Shown here: piece by piece, positions 47,076 through 56,000 of the stretch
How the letters are laid out: the number at the start of each line of letters is the position of its first letter
Position numbering within the stretch: position 1 is the stretch's first letter
Assembly (NCBI GenBank): GCA_013388545.1
Contig: JACAFB010000011.1
Coordinates: 1 to 64,000 of the forward strand
Source of the DNA: Ignavibacteriaceae bacterium
Lineage (GTDB): Bacteria > Bacteroidota > Ignavibacteria > Ignavibacteriales > Ignavibacteriaceae
DNA length: 64,000 nucleotides
Direction: 5' to 3'
Translations under genes and position numbers: made by a program
The notes under the pieces: model-generated
The model's input: the letters and a program-made list of their open reading frames with translations, nothing else
What the model was told of the DNA's origin: nothing
Database searches by the model: none

Positions 47076-47492
47076 ATGCTTAAAGAAGAAATAAAACATA
47101 TTGATCAATCTACAAAGGCATTAAGAAAATTTGGTTTAACTGTCGGAATTGTTTTACTTGCCATAACGGCAGTTCTGTTTTTTAATAACAGGTCCGGTTT
47201 TGTTTATTTTGGAGCAGTAGGAATCTTCCTTTCACTTGCAGGTATTATTTTTCCGAAGGCTCTGAAGCCTTTCAATAAAGTCTGGATGAGTCTTGCACTG
47301 ATTCTTGGCTGGTTTACATCAAGGCTGATATTGATTTTATTGTATTATCTCGTTATTACTCCAATCGGCATAATAGCACGAATAGCTGGCAAGGATTTTA
47401 TTTCAGAAAGGTGGAATAAGGAGCAGAAATCCTACTGGGTAAAAAGAGAAATCCAATCTTTTTCCAAAGAAGAATTTGAAAGACAATTTTAA
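47076..47492 (+). CDS. SxtJ-like small membrane protein
   Basis: 138 residues with three or four hydrophobic segments (about 22-38, 43-60, 70-105). A charged N-terminus (EEIKHIDQSTKALRKFG) and the ending GKDFISERWNKEQKSYWVKRE match my recollection of the SxtJ family, named from the saxitoxin cluster and usually found beside NodU-type carbamoyltransferases. Its role is not known; anchoring or partnering the carbamoyltransferase at the membrane is plausible. It starts 5 bases after that gene. Confidence 0.8.
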   Translation: MLKEEIKHIDQSTKALRKFGLTVGIVLLAITAVLFFNNRSGFVYFGAVGIFLSLAGIIFPKALKPFNKVWMSLALILGWFTSRLILILLYYLVITPIGIIARIAGKDFISERWNKEQKSYWVKREIQSFSKEEFERQF

Positions 47493-47545
47493 GAGAAAAT
47501 TAAAAAGTATAATTTTTAGATATAATTTTTCCTCTAAGGCATAAA

Positions 47546-47704
47546 ATGAGTAAACTATCAATCATTTCGGAACTATGGCAATTTTTAAAGGTCAGAAAAA
47601 AATGGTGGCTTGCACCAATATTAATATTTCTTCTGTTGCTTGGTGGATTAATCATTCTGACTAAAGGTTCAGCATTAGCTCCATTTATTTATGCAATCTT
47701 CTGA
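47546..47704 (+). CDS. DUF5989-like single-span membrane protein
   Basis: 52 residues: SIISELWQFLKVRKKWW then a membrane segment (about 22-39) and GSALAPFIYAIF. The pattern ELWxFLKxRKKWWL...P is what I recall for DUF5989, a tiny protein that travels with SxtJ and carbamoyltransferase genes. It fits the frame from 47546 to the TGA at 47702-47704. It is too short for many gene callers, but context and composition support it. The next small gene overlaps it by 14 bases. Confidence 0.8.
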   Translation: MSKLSIISELWQFLKVRKKWWLAPILIFLLLLGGLIILTKGSALAPFIYAIF

Positions 47705-47849
47705 TTTGAAAACAAAGAAAGAATTGCTGAAGAAAAAAAGAATTCCTGTACCACTGAAGCCGCCTAAGGTGGAACCGGCTAAGAAAAAATATAATCGCAA
47801 AAAGAACAAAGAGAATTTTAAAAAAGACCTGAAAGAAAATAATCTTTAA
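47691..47849 (+). CDS. Small very basic protein in the carbamoyltransferase cassette
   Basis: 52 residues, about 40% Lys or Arg, with a Pro-rich centre (IPVPLKPPKVEPAKKKY). There is no signal peptide or membrane segment. It starts inside the DUF5989 gene (14-base overlap, different frame), which suggests translational coupling, and ends 36 bases before the next gene. I recognise no family. Chance open frame is the alternative, but its placement and uninterrupted Lys-rich composition make a real gene more likely than not. Confidence 0.5.
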   Translation: MQSSDLKTKKELLKKKRIPVPLKPPKVEPAKKKYNRKKNKENFKKDLKENNL

Positions 47850-47885
47850 AGTGCCGGACAAAAAAAGGATTAATAATTTTCAAGA

Positions 47886-48953
47886 GTGAAAAATTTTTTA
47901 ATAGTTGAATTTTCTGCTTCACACAGCGAACTGATTTTTTCTCAGATCCTTTTTCTTGAAAAATATGGATGTAAAATTCATTTATTTATAAACCATTACT
48001 CTCCATTTAAAGCTTTATCTTCTGCCATTATCACAAAAACAAATCCTGATTGGTCAAGAATAAGACTTTACCGGGAACTGCTCAGGTATGTTCAGAAAGA
48101 AAAAATTGATACAATAATATTCAATACCGCCGAAGGATTAATTGTAAGAGATTTAATTCCCTTTCTTCTTTTCAAAAAGATAAAAGCCGCTGGAATACTC
48201 CATCATGCTGAAAAAGCTGTAAAAAGCTTTACGCAAAAAATTATTTCCTTAAAAGTCAGAAAGTATTTTGTACTGAATGATTACGTTTTAGTTTGGTTAA
48301 AAAATAATTACAAAGGGGACAACTTAAAGTTTGAATCATTCTATCCGATTTATTTTCAGGAGGCATTTGCAAAAACACCGGTAAAAAGCGATGATGATTT
48401 TATTGTTTGCTTGCCCGGCGCAGTTGAACCCGAAAGAAAAGATTATAAAACTTTGATCAACATCCTGGCAGAAAATAAAATCAATTTGAATCCAAAAATT
48501 AAATTTCAAATTCTGGGCAATTCGTCTGGTAAAGAAGGAGGAAAAATAAAGCAGTTAATCAATGAAAAAAATCTTGATGAAATTTTTATAACATACAACA
48601 ATTTCATCGATGATGAAGAATTTTATCAATCAATAAAAAGCAGTTCGATTATTCTTCCGCTGATTCATCCTTCCGGAAAATACTTCAACTCATTTCTTGA
48701 AACAGGAATATCCGGCGTTTTTAATCTCGCACTCGGATTCAGAAAGCCAATGCTGCTTCATGAATCTTTCCGTATTCATCCTGATTATCGGGATGTTTCA
48801 TTGTTTTATTCAGAAAAAGACTTCATTAGCAAACTCAATTACATTTCATCCTCTGCCTCAGAGTTAGAAAAATTGGAAATGGGTTACGATTCTCTTAAAA
48901 AGCTGGACTTTTCAGTACAAGCAAGCAAATATTTTAACTTTTTGTCTGTGTAA
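47886..48953 (+). CDS. Glycosyltransferase-like protein (GT-B type, provisional)
   Basis: 355 residues from a GTG start. The N-terminal half resembles a Rossmann domain (FLIVEFSASHSELIFSQILFLEKYG) and the C-terminal half has the typical GT-B progression DFIVCLPGAVEPERKDYKTLINIL, KFQILGNSSGKEGGKIKQL, IKSSSIILPLIHPSGKYFNSFLETGISGVFNLALGFRKPMLLH. I do not see a strong EX7E motif, so family assignment is uncertain. There is no membrane segment. It closes the cassette with the carbamoyltransferase and probably acts on the same surface glycan. Confidence 0.7.
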   Translation: MKNFLIVEFSASHSELIFSQILFLEKYGCKIHLFINHYSPFKALSSAIITKTNPDWSRIRLYRELLRYVQKEKIDTIIFNTAEGLIVRDLIPFLLFKKIKAAGILHHAEKAVKSFTQKIISLKVRKYFVLNDYVLVWLKNNYKGDNLKFESFYPIYFQEAFAKTPVKSDDDFIVCLPGAVEPERKDYKTLINILAENKINLNPKIKFQILGNSSGKEGGKIKQLINEKNLDEIFITYNNFIDDEEFYQSIKSSSIILPLIHPSGKYFNSFLETGISGVFNLALGFRKPMLLHESFRIHPDYRDVSLFYSEKDFISKLNYISSSASELEKLEMGYDSLKKLDFSVQASKYFNFLSV

Positions 48954-49048
48954 GTTTCCAAAAATAAAATATTTTGTTGCTTGTTAATGGGAAATCCCTT
49001 AATTTATCAATAAAAAAGTTTTATTATCCAAAATAAGTAAGGCAATTT

Positions 49049-49495
49049 ATGTTAGATGCTTTAGATATTACAATTCTCAACTTATTGCAAAGAAACGGTA
49101 GAATGAAGCGCAACCAGCTGGCTGATGCTGTGGGGCTTTCAATTCCTTCGGTAAGTGAAAGATTGAACAAGCTTGAAGAGAAAGGAGTGATTGAAGGTTA
49201 TTATGCTAAACTAAACCGAAAAACTTTTGGATATGACATAACGGTCTTTATTCAGGTTAATATGGATTCTTCGAAACATTATAAAACACTGTTCTCTAAA
49301 GTGAAGCTTATTCCTGAGATTATCGAATGTCACGCTGTGCTTGGAGAAGGTTCACACTTATTAAAAGCTGTGGTTAAAAATACCGAATCACTTGAAAAGC
49401 TTCTGGGTGAAATTCAAACCTGGCCAGGTGTCTTGGGGACAAAAACAACCTATGTTCTTTCAACAATTAAAGAAACAACAGAAATCAATATTTAA
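49049..49495 (+). CDS. Lrp/AsnC-family transcriptional regulator
   Basis: 148 residues: N-terminal winged helix-turn-helix ([48 protein letters not shown]) and a C-terminal RAM ligand domain (about 65-140) that usually binds an amino acid. Glutamine synthetase starts 19 bases after its stop, so the two are almost certainly co-transcribed. A natural reading is that this regulator senses glutamine or another amino acid and controls glnA; that is inferred from position. Confidence 0.93.
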   Translation: MLDALDITILNLLQRNGRMKRNQLADAVGLSIPSVSERLNKLEEKGVIEGYYAKLNRKTFGYDITVFIQVNMDSSKHYKTLFSKVKLIPEIIECHAVLGEGSHLLKAVVKNTESLEKLLGEIQTWPGVLGTKTTYVLSTIKETTEINI

Positions 49496-49514
49496 TAACT
49501 TAAAAAGGAAAAAT

Positions 49515-50942
49515 ATGGCTAAATCAAATTCTCCAATCGAAAAGGTTCTCAAGTTCATAAAAGACAATGGGATAAAATTTGTTGACCTGAAGTTCATGGA
49601 TTTTCCCGGTCAATGGCAGCATTTTACTGTACCTGTTTCTCAATTTAATGCCGGATCTTTTGAAGATGGCTTTGGCTTTGACGGCTCATCAATCAGAGGA
49701 TGGAAAGCAATAAATGAAAGTGATATGCTTATCACTCCTGATCCCGAAACAATGTTCGTCGATCCCTTTATTGTTGCTCCAACCATCAGCCTGATTTGTG
49801 ATGTTTATGAGCCTGCAACAAAAGAGAAGTACACCCGCTGTCCACGCAATATTGCTCAGAAAGCCCAGTCATATCTTATATCAACCGGGATAGCTGATAC
49901 AGTTTATTATGGTCCCGAAGCAGAATTTTTTGTATTTGATGATGTAAAGTTTGATTCTCAGCCTAACAGCAGTTTTTATTATGTGGATTCAATCGAAGGA
50001 AAATGGAACAGCGGCAGGGAGGAAAAACCTAATCTCGGTTATAAACCAAGGTACAAAGAAGGATATTTTCCGGTTCCTCCGACAGATTCGCTGATGGATT
50101 TAAGAAATGAAATGGTTCTTAATCTTGAAAATTGTGGGATTGAAGTAGAGGCCCAGCATCACGAGGTTGCAAGCGGAGGCCAGTGCGAAATTGATTTAAG
50201 ATTTCAGCCTTTGTTAAAAGCTGCCGATCAGCTTTTGTTGTTCAAGTATATTGTTAAAAACACGGCTAAAAGAAATAACAGAACTGTAACCTATATGCCA
50301 AAACCGATTTTTGGTGATAATGGAAGCGGAATGCATGTTCATACTTCTCTCTGGAAAAAAGGTAAGCCATTATTTGCAGGTTCCGGGTATGCTGGTTTGA
50401 GTGAATTAGCTCTGTATTTTATTGGCGGTTTGTTAAAGCACGCTCCGAGTTTACTTGCATTTACTAATCCCACGACAAATTCTTATAAAAGACTTGTCCC
50501 GGGTTTTGAAGCTCCTGTTAACCTTGCATACTCACAGAGAAACCGCAGTGCATCTATAAGAATTCCAATGTACTCAACAAGCCCAAAAGCAAAAAGAGTT
50601 GAGTTTAGATGCCCGGATCCATCTTCAAATCCTTACCTTGCATTCTCTGCGATACTTATGGCTGGTCTTGATGGTATAATTAAAAGAATTGATCCGGGTG
50701 AACCGCTTGACAAAGATATTTATGATATGGAACCTGAAGAATTGAAAAATGTGCCTTCAACTCCCGGCAGCCTGGGAGAAGCGTTGAATGCACTTGCTAA
50801 TGATCACGACTACTTGTTGAAAGGAGATGTTTTCACAGAAGATGTAATTGAGACCTGGATAAAATATAAGACCGATAAAGAAATTAAGCCCATGGCTCTT
50901 CAGCCTCATCCGTATGAATTCTCGTTGTACTACGATGTGTGA
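49515..50942 (+). CDS. glnA: Glutamine synthetase (type I)
   Basis: 475 residues from ATG 49515, chosen because AAAAGGA precedes it and the known N-terminus ([23 protein letters not shown]) starts there; an in-frame opening from 49392 would run into the regulator gene. It makes glutamine from glutamate, ammonia and ATP. Motifs: [39 protein letters not shown] split over the metal site, [12 protein letters not shown] and [25 protein letters not shown]. The loop with the possible adenylylation Tyr reads [11 protein letters not shown], so covalent control is possible. It ends before a strong hairpin. Confidence 0.97.
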   Translation: MAKSNSPIEKVLKFIKDNGIKFVDLKFMDFPGQWQHFTVPVSQFNAGSFEDGFGFDGSSIRGWKAINESDMLITPDPETMFVDPFIVAPTISLICDVYEPATKEKYTRCPRNIAQKAQSYLISTGIADTVYYGPEAEFFVFDDVKFDSQPNSSFYYVDSIEGKWNSGREEKPNLGYKPRYKEGYFPVPPTDSLMDLRNEMVLNLENCGIEVEAQHHEVASGGQCEIDLRFQPLLKAADQLLLFKYIVKNTAKRNNRTVTYMPKPIFGDNGSGMHVHTSLWKKGKPLFAGSGYAGLSELALYFIGGLLKHAPSLLAFTNPTTNSYKRLVPGFEAPVNLAYSQRNRSASIRIPMYSTSPKAKRVEFRCPDPSSNPYLAFSAILMAGLDGIIKRIDPGEPLDKDIYDMEPEELKNVPSTPGSLGEALNALANDHDYLLKGDVFTEDVIETWIKYKTDKEIKPMALQPHPYEFSLYYDV

Positions 50943-50998
50943 GAAATAATGAAGTCCCGATTTCTTTGATTTTTGTGTCGGATAATATTCTTAAACAC

Positions 50999-51027
50999 AG
51001 GGCGGTTGTTCCGCCCTATTATTTTTC
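50999..51027. terminator. Bidirectional terminator between glnA and the ArsC-like gene
   Basis: AGGGCGG/CCGCCCT stem with a TTGTT loop, followed by ATTATTTTT. It lies between two convergent genes and overlaps the end of the ArsC-like gene. Confidence 0.82.
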
Positions 51028-51360
51028 CTTAATCCATTTACTCCATATTTCAGGCTGGTAACCAATGGTCGTAATTCGTCCATTACGAACTATAGGTGTT
51101 TTAAATAACAAAGCATCTCCTAAAAGCTCTTCTTCAATATTAAAAATCATATAATCAAGATTTCTGTTTTTATATTGCTTGCTTTCACGATCAATCAAAT
51201 CTTCAAGAGGTATTGAGTGTTTAATATTTTCAAGTTCACCTTTCGAAATTCCTTTTTCAGTTAAATCTCTGAAATGAAAAGGCACTCTTCTCTCTTTAAA
51301 GAATCTCTCTGCTTTTTGTGTGTTGCGGCATTTTCTGGTACCGAATATCTGTATGTTCAT
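51019..51360 (-). CDS. ArsC/Spx-family thioredoxin-like protein
   Basis: 113 residues, the typical size. Motif IFGTRKCRNTQKAERFFKERRVPFHFRDL places a single Cys after the first strand, and the C-terminus contains KTPIVRNGRITTIGYQPEIW, where ArsC-like proteins end with LLRPP or RP-type segments. It lacks a second Cys in a CXXC, so it is probably an ArsC-related reductase or Spx-like protein of unknown function rather than proven arsenate reductase. No arsenic genes are near. Confidence 0.85.
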   Translation of the reverse strand: MNIQIFGTRKCRNTQKAERFFKERRVPFHFRDLTEKGISKGELENIKHSIPLEDLIDRESKQYKNRNLDYMIFNIEEELLGDALLFKTPIVRNGRITTIGYQPEIWSKWIKEK

Positions 51361-51603
51361 TTTGACTTATCTTATGAAAAACTTTTATGTAATCTAAACA
51401 AGTATTAAAGAATATTTTATATGAATAAAAAAATTTTTGTGCTGTTAATAATTTCCTTTACCGGATTCACATTTGGTCAGACCCTAATTTATCTCAATGG
51501 CTAATTCTCTGAATGGAGTTTTATTCTTTCAAAAGGTTTAATATTATATCAAAACCAGCCCAATCCACTTGTTTCCTCAACAAAAATAATGTTTACAATT
51601 CCA

Positions 51604-51675
51604 ACCCCTTCTTTATCCTTTCCTTTGTCAAATGGGAGGAACGAAAGCTTGTCCCGAACCTCCTTCGGGATGGGG
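51604..51675 (+). repeat. In-frame palindromic insert in a T9SS sorting domain
   Basis: 72 bases (24 codons) between FTIP and FVTLKVYD. The insert contains the palindrome TCCCGAA/TTCGGGA (51652-51658 with 51664-51670), an outer pair AACCCC/GGGGTT (51603-51608 with 51672-51677) and a degenerate CCTTTGTCAAATGGGAGG palindrome. The length is divisible by three and the frame is kept. Confidence 0.75.
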
Positions 51676-51831
51676 TTCGTTACTCTGAAGGTTTACGACA
51701 TTCTCGGAAGAGAAATCACTACTCTTGTTAACGAAGAAAAACCAGCCGGTGAATACGAAGTAGAATTTAATGCCTCATCCGGTATGGGGGATCTGGTATC
51801 CGGTATGTATTTCTTTCGGCTTCAGGCAGGT

Positions 51832-51858
51832 GATCCTTCAACAAGCTCAGGACAAGTT
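51832..51858 (+). repeat. In-frame repeat encoding DPSTSSGQV
   Basis: The DNA CCTTCAACAAGCTCAGGACAAG closely matches a very common dispersed bacterial repeat (CTTCGACAAGCTCAGGACAAG). It sits where the paralogues read QTGSY or TAGDF, so it is an insertion into the last part of the sorting domain. Confidence 0.65.
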
Positions 51859-51955
51859 TATTTGGAGACGAAGAAAATGATTCTGATGAAATAGTATTCA
51901 GGCTAAGCTGAATTTCTTAAAGACGATAAAAAAGTTCCCCTTGTTTTACTGTTAA

Positions 51956-52885
51956 TCATTTCCCGGTCTTTGTTAACAAATCTTTTAGTGCATCTTCAAG
52001 ACTCAAAAAATTAAACTTGTAACCACTCTTCAGAAGTTTTTGAGAATTTATTTTTTGTCCCGATAAAACAGCACTTGCGGATTCACCCACAGCTATTTTC
52101 AATGCGAAGGCCGGAACAGAAAATAATGCAGGTCTCTTCAATACTTTTCCGAGCGTAGTTGCAAATTCTTTCATTGTTTTATGTTCCGGCGAAGCAGCAT
52201 TCAGAGGACCATATAAATTATTAGTGTCAATTGCGTGCAAGTAAATTCCGACTATATCATCAATATGCAGCCACGGAAAAAATTGTCTTCCGCTTCCAAG
52301 TGGTCCGCCGATAAAAAATTTGAAGGGCAATAACATTTGTTTTAAAGCGCCGTCTTCTTTACTAAGAACAATTGCTGTTCTGATGCTAACTCTTCTCAAA
52401 CCGTAATCTTCAGCTTTTTTTGCTTCTTCTTCCCAGGCTAAACAAACCTCTGACAGAAAATCATTTCCCGGAAGAGAATCCTCATTCAGTAACTCGTCTT
52501 TCCTGTCGCCGTAAATACCAACGCCGGATGCGCAAATAAAAAAGCCCGGTCTGTGGTTTGAATTTCTTATGGCTTCAATAAAACTCCGGGTGCTTAAGGT
52601 TCTTGATTGAATTATTTCTTTTTTGAATTCGCTGTTCCAGCGCTTTGAAAAAAGATTTACTCCCGCAAGATGAACTATTCCGTCTGTGCCTTCGATTTTA
52701 TTTTGCCAATCCGGAATTTTCCTGTAATCCCACTTTACATAATCTTTTGCGCCGGGAATCAGGCGTTTGGATTTATTTTCATCTCTGCTGAAAATTATTA
52801 CCTCATCCCCTCGACCAATTAATTTTTGAGCAAGCTTTTTACCGATTAATCCTGTTGCTCCGGTTATGATTATTTTTTTACTCAT
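51956..52885 (-). CDS. NAD-binding epimerase-like protein, TIGR01777 (YfcH/SDR39U1) family
   Basis: 309 residues. The Rossmann motif is GATGLIG (about 8-14), followed by HLAGVNLFSKRWN, SGVGIYGDR (with the Tyr of the SDR active site) and the C-terminal LLKSGYKFNFLSLEDALKDLL, which is diagnostic of the TIGR01777 group. The protein is cytoplasmic with unknown substrate; homologues are linked to cell division inhibitors in old annotation only. It stands alone on the minus strand, divergent from the GH57 gene. Confidence 0.93.
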   Translation of the reverse strand: MSKKIIITGATGLIGKKLAQKLIGRGDEVIIFSRDENKSKRLIPGAKDYVKWDYRKIPDWQNKIEGTDGIVHLAGVNLFSKRWNSEFKKEIIQSRTLSTRSFIEAIRNSNHRPGFFICASGVGIYGDRKDELLNEDSLPGNDFLSEVCLAWEEEAKKAEDYGLRRVSIRTAIVLSKEDGALKQMLLPFKFFIGGPLGSGRQFFPWLHIDDIVGIYLHAIDTNNLYGPLNAASPEHKTMKEFATTLGKVLKRPALFSVPAFALKIAVGESASAVLSGQKINSQKLLKSGYKFNFLSLEDALKDLLTKTGK

Positions 52886-53088
52886 TCTTCTCTTTTCTAA
52901 CTAGACTTTTAATGCATAACTCAATTGAGTCGGAAATAATTCCCCGCAATGCGTAATTGACAAAGGGCTGGATATTTCACAATCAAATTTATTAAATGCT
53001 TCAGAAAATTCTTTTATGTATAAAAATAAGGCTTAATTAATACCGCTCAGTTTTTTATGTTTGCTGCTAAAAATCAAGCGGATTCCGG

Positions 53089-56000
53089 ATGAAAAAATAT
53101 TTTTACTTTGTAGTTGTTATAATTTTAACTCTTGTCTCATTTGGCTTTAATGAAGAAGGACAAAATTCCCGCCCGCAGAGTAATCCTCCTATTTATATTG
53201 CATTTCTGTGGCATATGCATCAGCCTATTTACTGGCCATATGAATCGGTTGTACAAACGCATTTGAATAACCGCTACCCATTTTCAATTTTCGATATATT
53301 TAACCAACGGACCGGACCTTATACAAGCTGGCCGAAAACAGCCGTTCAAAAAGGAATCAATGCCGGAATGCCGCATTTCGGATCTCAGGTCTCTTTCTCC
53401 GGTTCACTTATTGAAAACCTGAATAATCTTGAAAACTACGGCAATAGTAATTTTGCGAACTGGAAAAGTCATTGGAACAATATTAAAAATCAGAATACAT
53501 CACTCGGTAATCCGAGAATGGATATGGTAGGATTCGGATATCATCATCCTTTGATGGGACTTATTGATTATACCGACATCAGGAAACAAATTCAGGATCA
53601 TAAGCAAATCTTTGCTGCAAATTTCCCCGGTACATATTCCAAAGGAATCTTCCCTCCTGAAAATGCTTTTTCACCCAGAATGATTCCGGCACTGCTTGCA
53701 GAGGGAATTGAATGGGTGCTGGTTGATAATATTCATTTTGAAAGAGCTTGTGAAAATTATCCCTTCAATACAGGCGGGAATATTTATGAGCCTAATAAAT
53801 CGGATATTCAGAATCCTGATCCGGGTGATTGGATCCAATTAAACGGGCTTTGGGCACCGACAAAAGTATCCGCACAATGGAGCCGGCAGCCTAAATTTGT
53901 TGCTCACATCGATCCCGAAACAGGTATTGAATATAAAATGATTGCTGTACCTACAGACCGGTATCTTGGAAATGAGGATGGCCGTGGTGGTTTCGGTGCG
54001 CTCAATTATGAAGCAGTGCTGAGTCAGCTTGAACCTTACAACACTGATCCAAATCATCCCATACTTGTTGTGCTTCATCACGACGGCGATAATTACGGCG
54101 GCGGAAGTGAATCTTACTATAATTCAAACTTCCAGGCTTTTGTGAACTGGCTGCAGGCGAATCCAACAAGATTTGTTTGTACAACCATACAGGATTATCT
54201 CGAAATGTTTCCACCAAATCCCGGAGATGTTATTCATATTGAAGACGGAAGCTGGAGCGGTGCAGATAACGGTGATCCTGAGTTTAAAAAATGGAATGGC
54301 GATCCAAATCCATCCGGTTACTCTCCCGACCGGAATAGCTGGGGAATAATTACTGCGGCAAAGAATTTCGTTCAGACTGCAGAGCAGATAAACTCTTCTT
54401 CGAACGATACTAAAAATGCATGGAAATATTTCTTAAACGGGCAGGCAAGTGATTACTGGTACTGGGATGGTTCTTTAAATGGAATCTGGGATTCTCATTC
54501 GGCCCGGGCAGCAAATCTCGCAATTCCCTTTGCACAGATTGTTGTTAACAGCGGAACTGATTTAACCGGACCGACAATCTATACTCCTCAACGTGAACCA
54601 TATAATCCCGGCGGAACTGAATGGGGACAATCTATGCCTTCTGATTTTAAAGTCTGGACTTATGTGTTTGATGTGAATGGTTTACAGTCGGTTAAATTAA
54701 AATACAGAACTGACCTTGATGGAGTGAACAATCCGGACAACAATCATAATGAAACTTATATTGGTGGTAGCGATGTAACTTCGTGGACAGAAGTTGAAAT
54801 GACAGGTTTAGTTATCCCTTCACAAACAAATCCTTCTCCATTATTTAAAGCCAAAGAATATTCTGCTCAGGTAAATGGATTTGATAACAAGCTTTTAGAC
54901 TATTATGTGGAAGCAGTTGACAATGGTGGCAATATTTCCAGATCTCCGATAAGAAGCGTTTGGGTGGGCAATTACTCGGGCGGCGGTTCAGGAGGAAACG
55001 GAGTCAGCTGGTCTCCCACAAACCCAACAAAAGATGATACAATTACAATTGTTGTTGCCGGTGTTAACCAGGGAGGCAGGCTTCATTGGGGAGTGAATAA
55101 TAACGGAAGCGCCTGGCAAACTCCAAACCAGGTTTACTGGCCTGCAGGAAGTTATCTCTTTAACGGCACTGGTCCTGCAGTTGAATCCCCGATGAACGGA
55201 CCTGTAAATGATACCCTAAAAATTACAATTGGTCCTTTCAATAATTCTGCACAGACTGTTGAGAGAATTGCATTTGTTATTCACTTTAATGATAACACCT
55301 GGAACAACAATAACGGCAACGATTTTCATATTACAATCGGAACGGGAGGAGGCGGAGGAACTACTTATGTTATGGATGGACAGTTAGACCCTTCGGCTGA
55401 ACTTGTATCATCTAACAATGGTTTAGATTTATACCTCGGATGGAATGGTATCCAGCTTTACACTGCAACCCAATCAGCCCAGAGCACAGGAAGTGATCAT
55501 TTCATTTTTATTTCTGACTCGCAGTACAATATGATTACAGCACCGTGGGCAAAAACCGGCATGGTTGCTCAATGGGGTGCATTCCTCGGAAATGAAAGTA
55601 CTAATAACTGGAGCGGCTGGTTTGATCAGCAGGGACTGACTCAAAACAGCGCCGGCAGTTTTCTGGAAGGAACAATTAATATTCAGGGTGAATTTGGCTA
55701 CCAGCCTCAAAAAATTTATATCGCTGTCGGCAGTTATACAACCACTGACGGCGGCAATCTCAATAAGCAAGTCCCCGCCGGTAATGGCGATGGAAACATT
55801 GACTCAAATGAACTTTATGAATTTGATTTTGTTCTATCCGTTGTTGAAGCCGAAAAAGAATTACCAAAGGATTTTGTTCTTTACCAGAATTATCCGAATC
55901 CATTTAATCCGGCAACAAAAATAAAATATTCAATTCCGGCCTTATCCCTAAATCCCTTCTCCAAATTAGAAGGGACTTTCGTTACACTAAAAGTGTACGA

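Larger units (their letters stand above)
51421..51894 (+). pseudogene. Remnant of a T9SS cargo gene: signal peptide plus sorting domain only
   Basis: ATG at 51421 begins a normal signal peptide (MNKKIFVLLIISFTGFTFGQ), but the frame ends in TAA within 28 codons. In another frame from about 51541 a sorting domain reads LYQNQPNPLVSSTKIMFTIP, then a palindrome-derived insert of 24 codons (51604-51675), then FVTLKVYDILGREITTLVNEEKPAGEYEVEFN and LETKKMILMK with stop at 51892. The functional middle is missing. Two more insertions lie in the tail: a SSGMGDLVSGM duplication and DPSTSSGQV (51832-51858). The gene is dead or reduced to a stub. Confidence 0.82.

Noticed and set aside
49392-49514. Extended N-terminus for glutamine synthetase
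   Set aside because: The open frame overlaps the regulator gene; the ribosome site and conserved N-terminus support ATG 49515.
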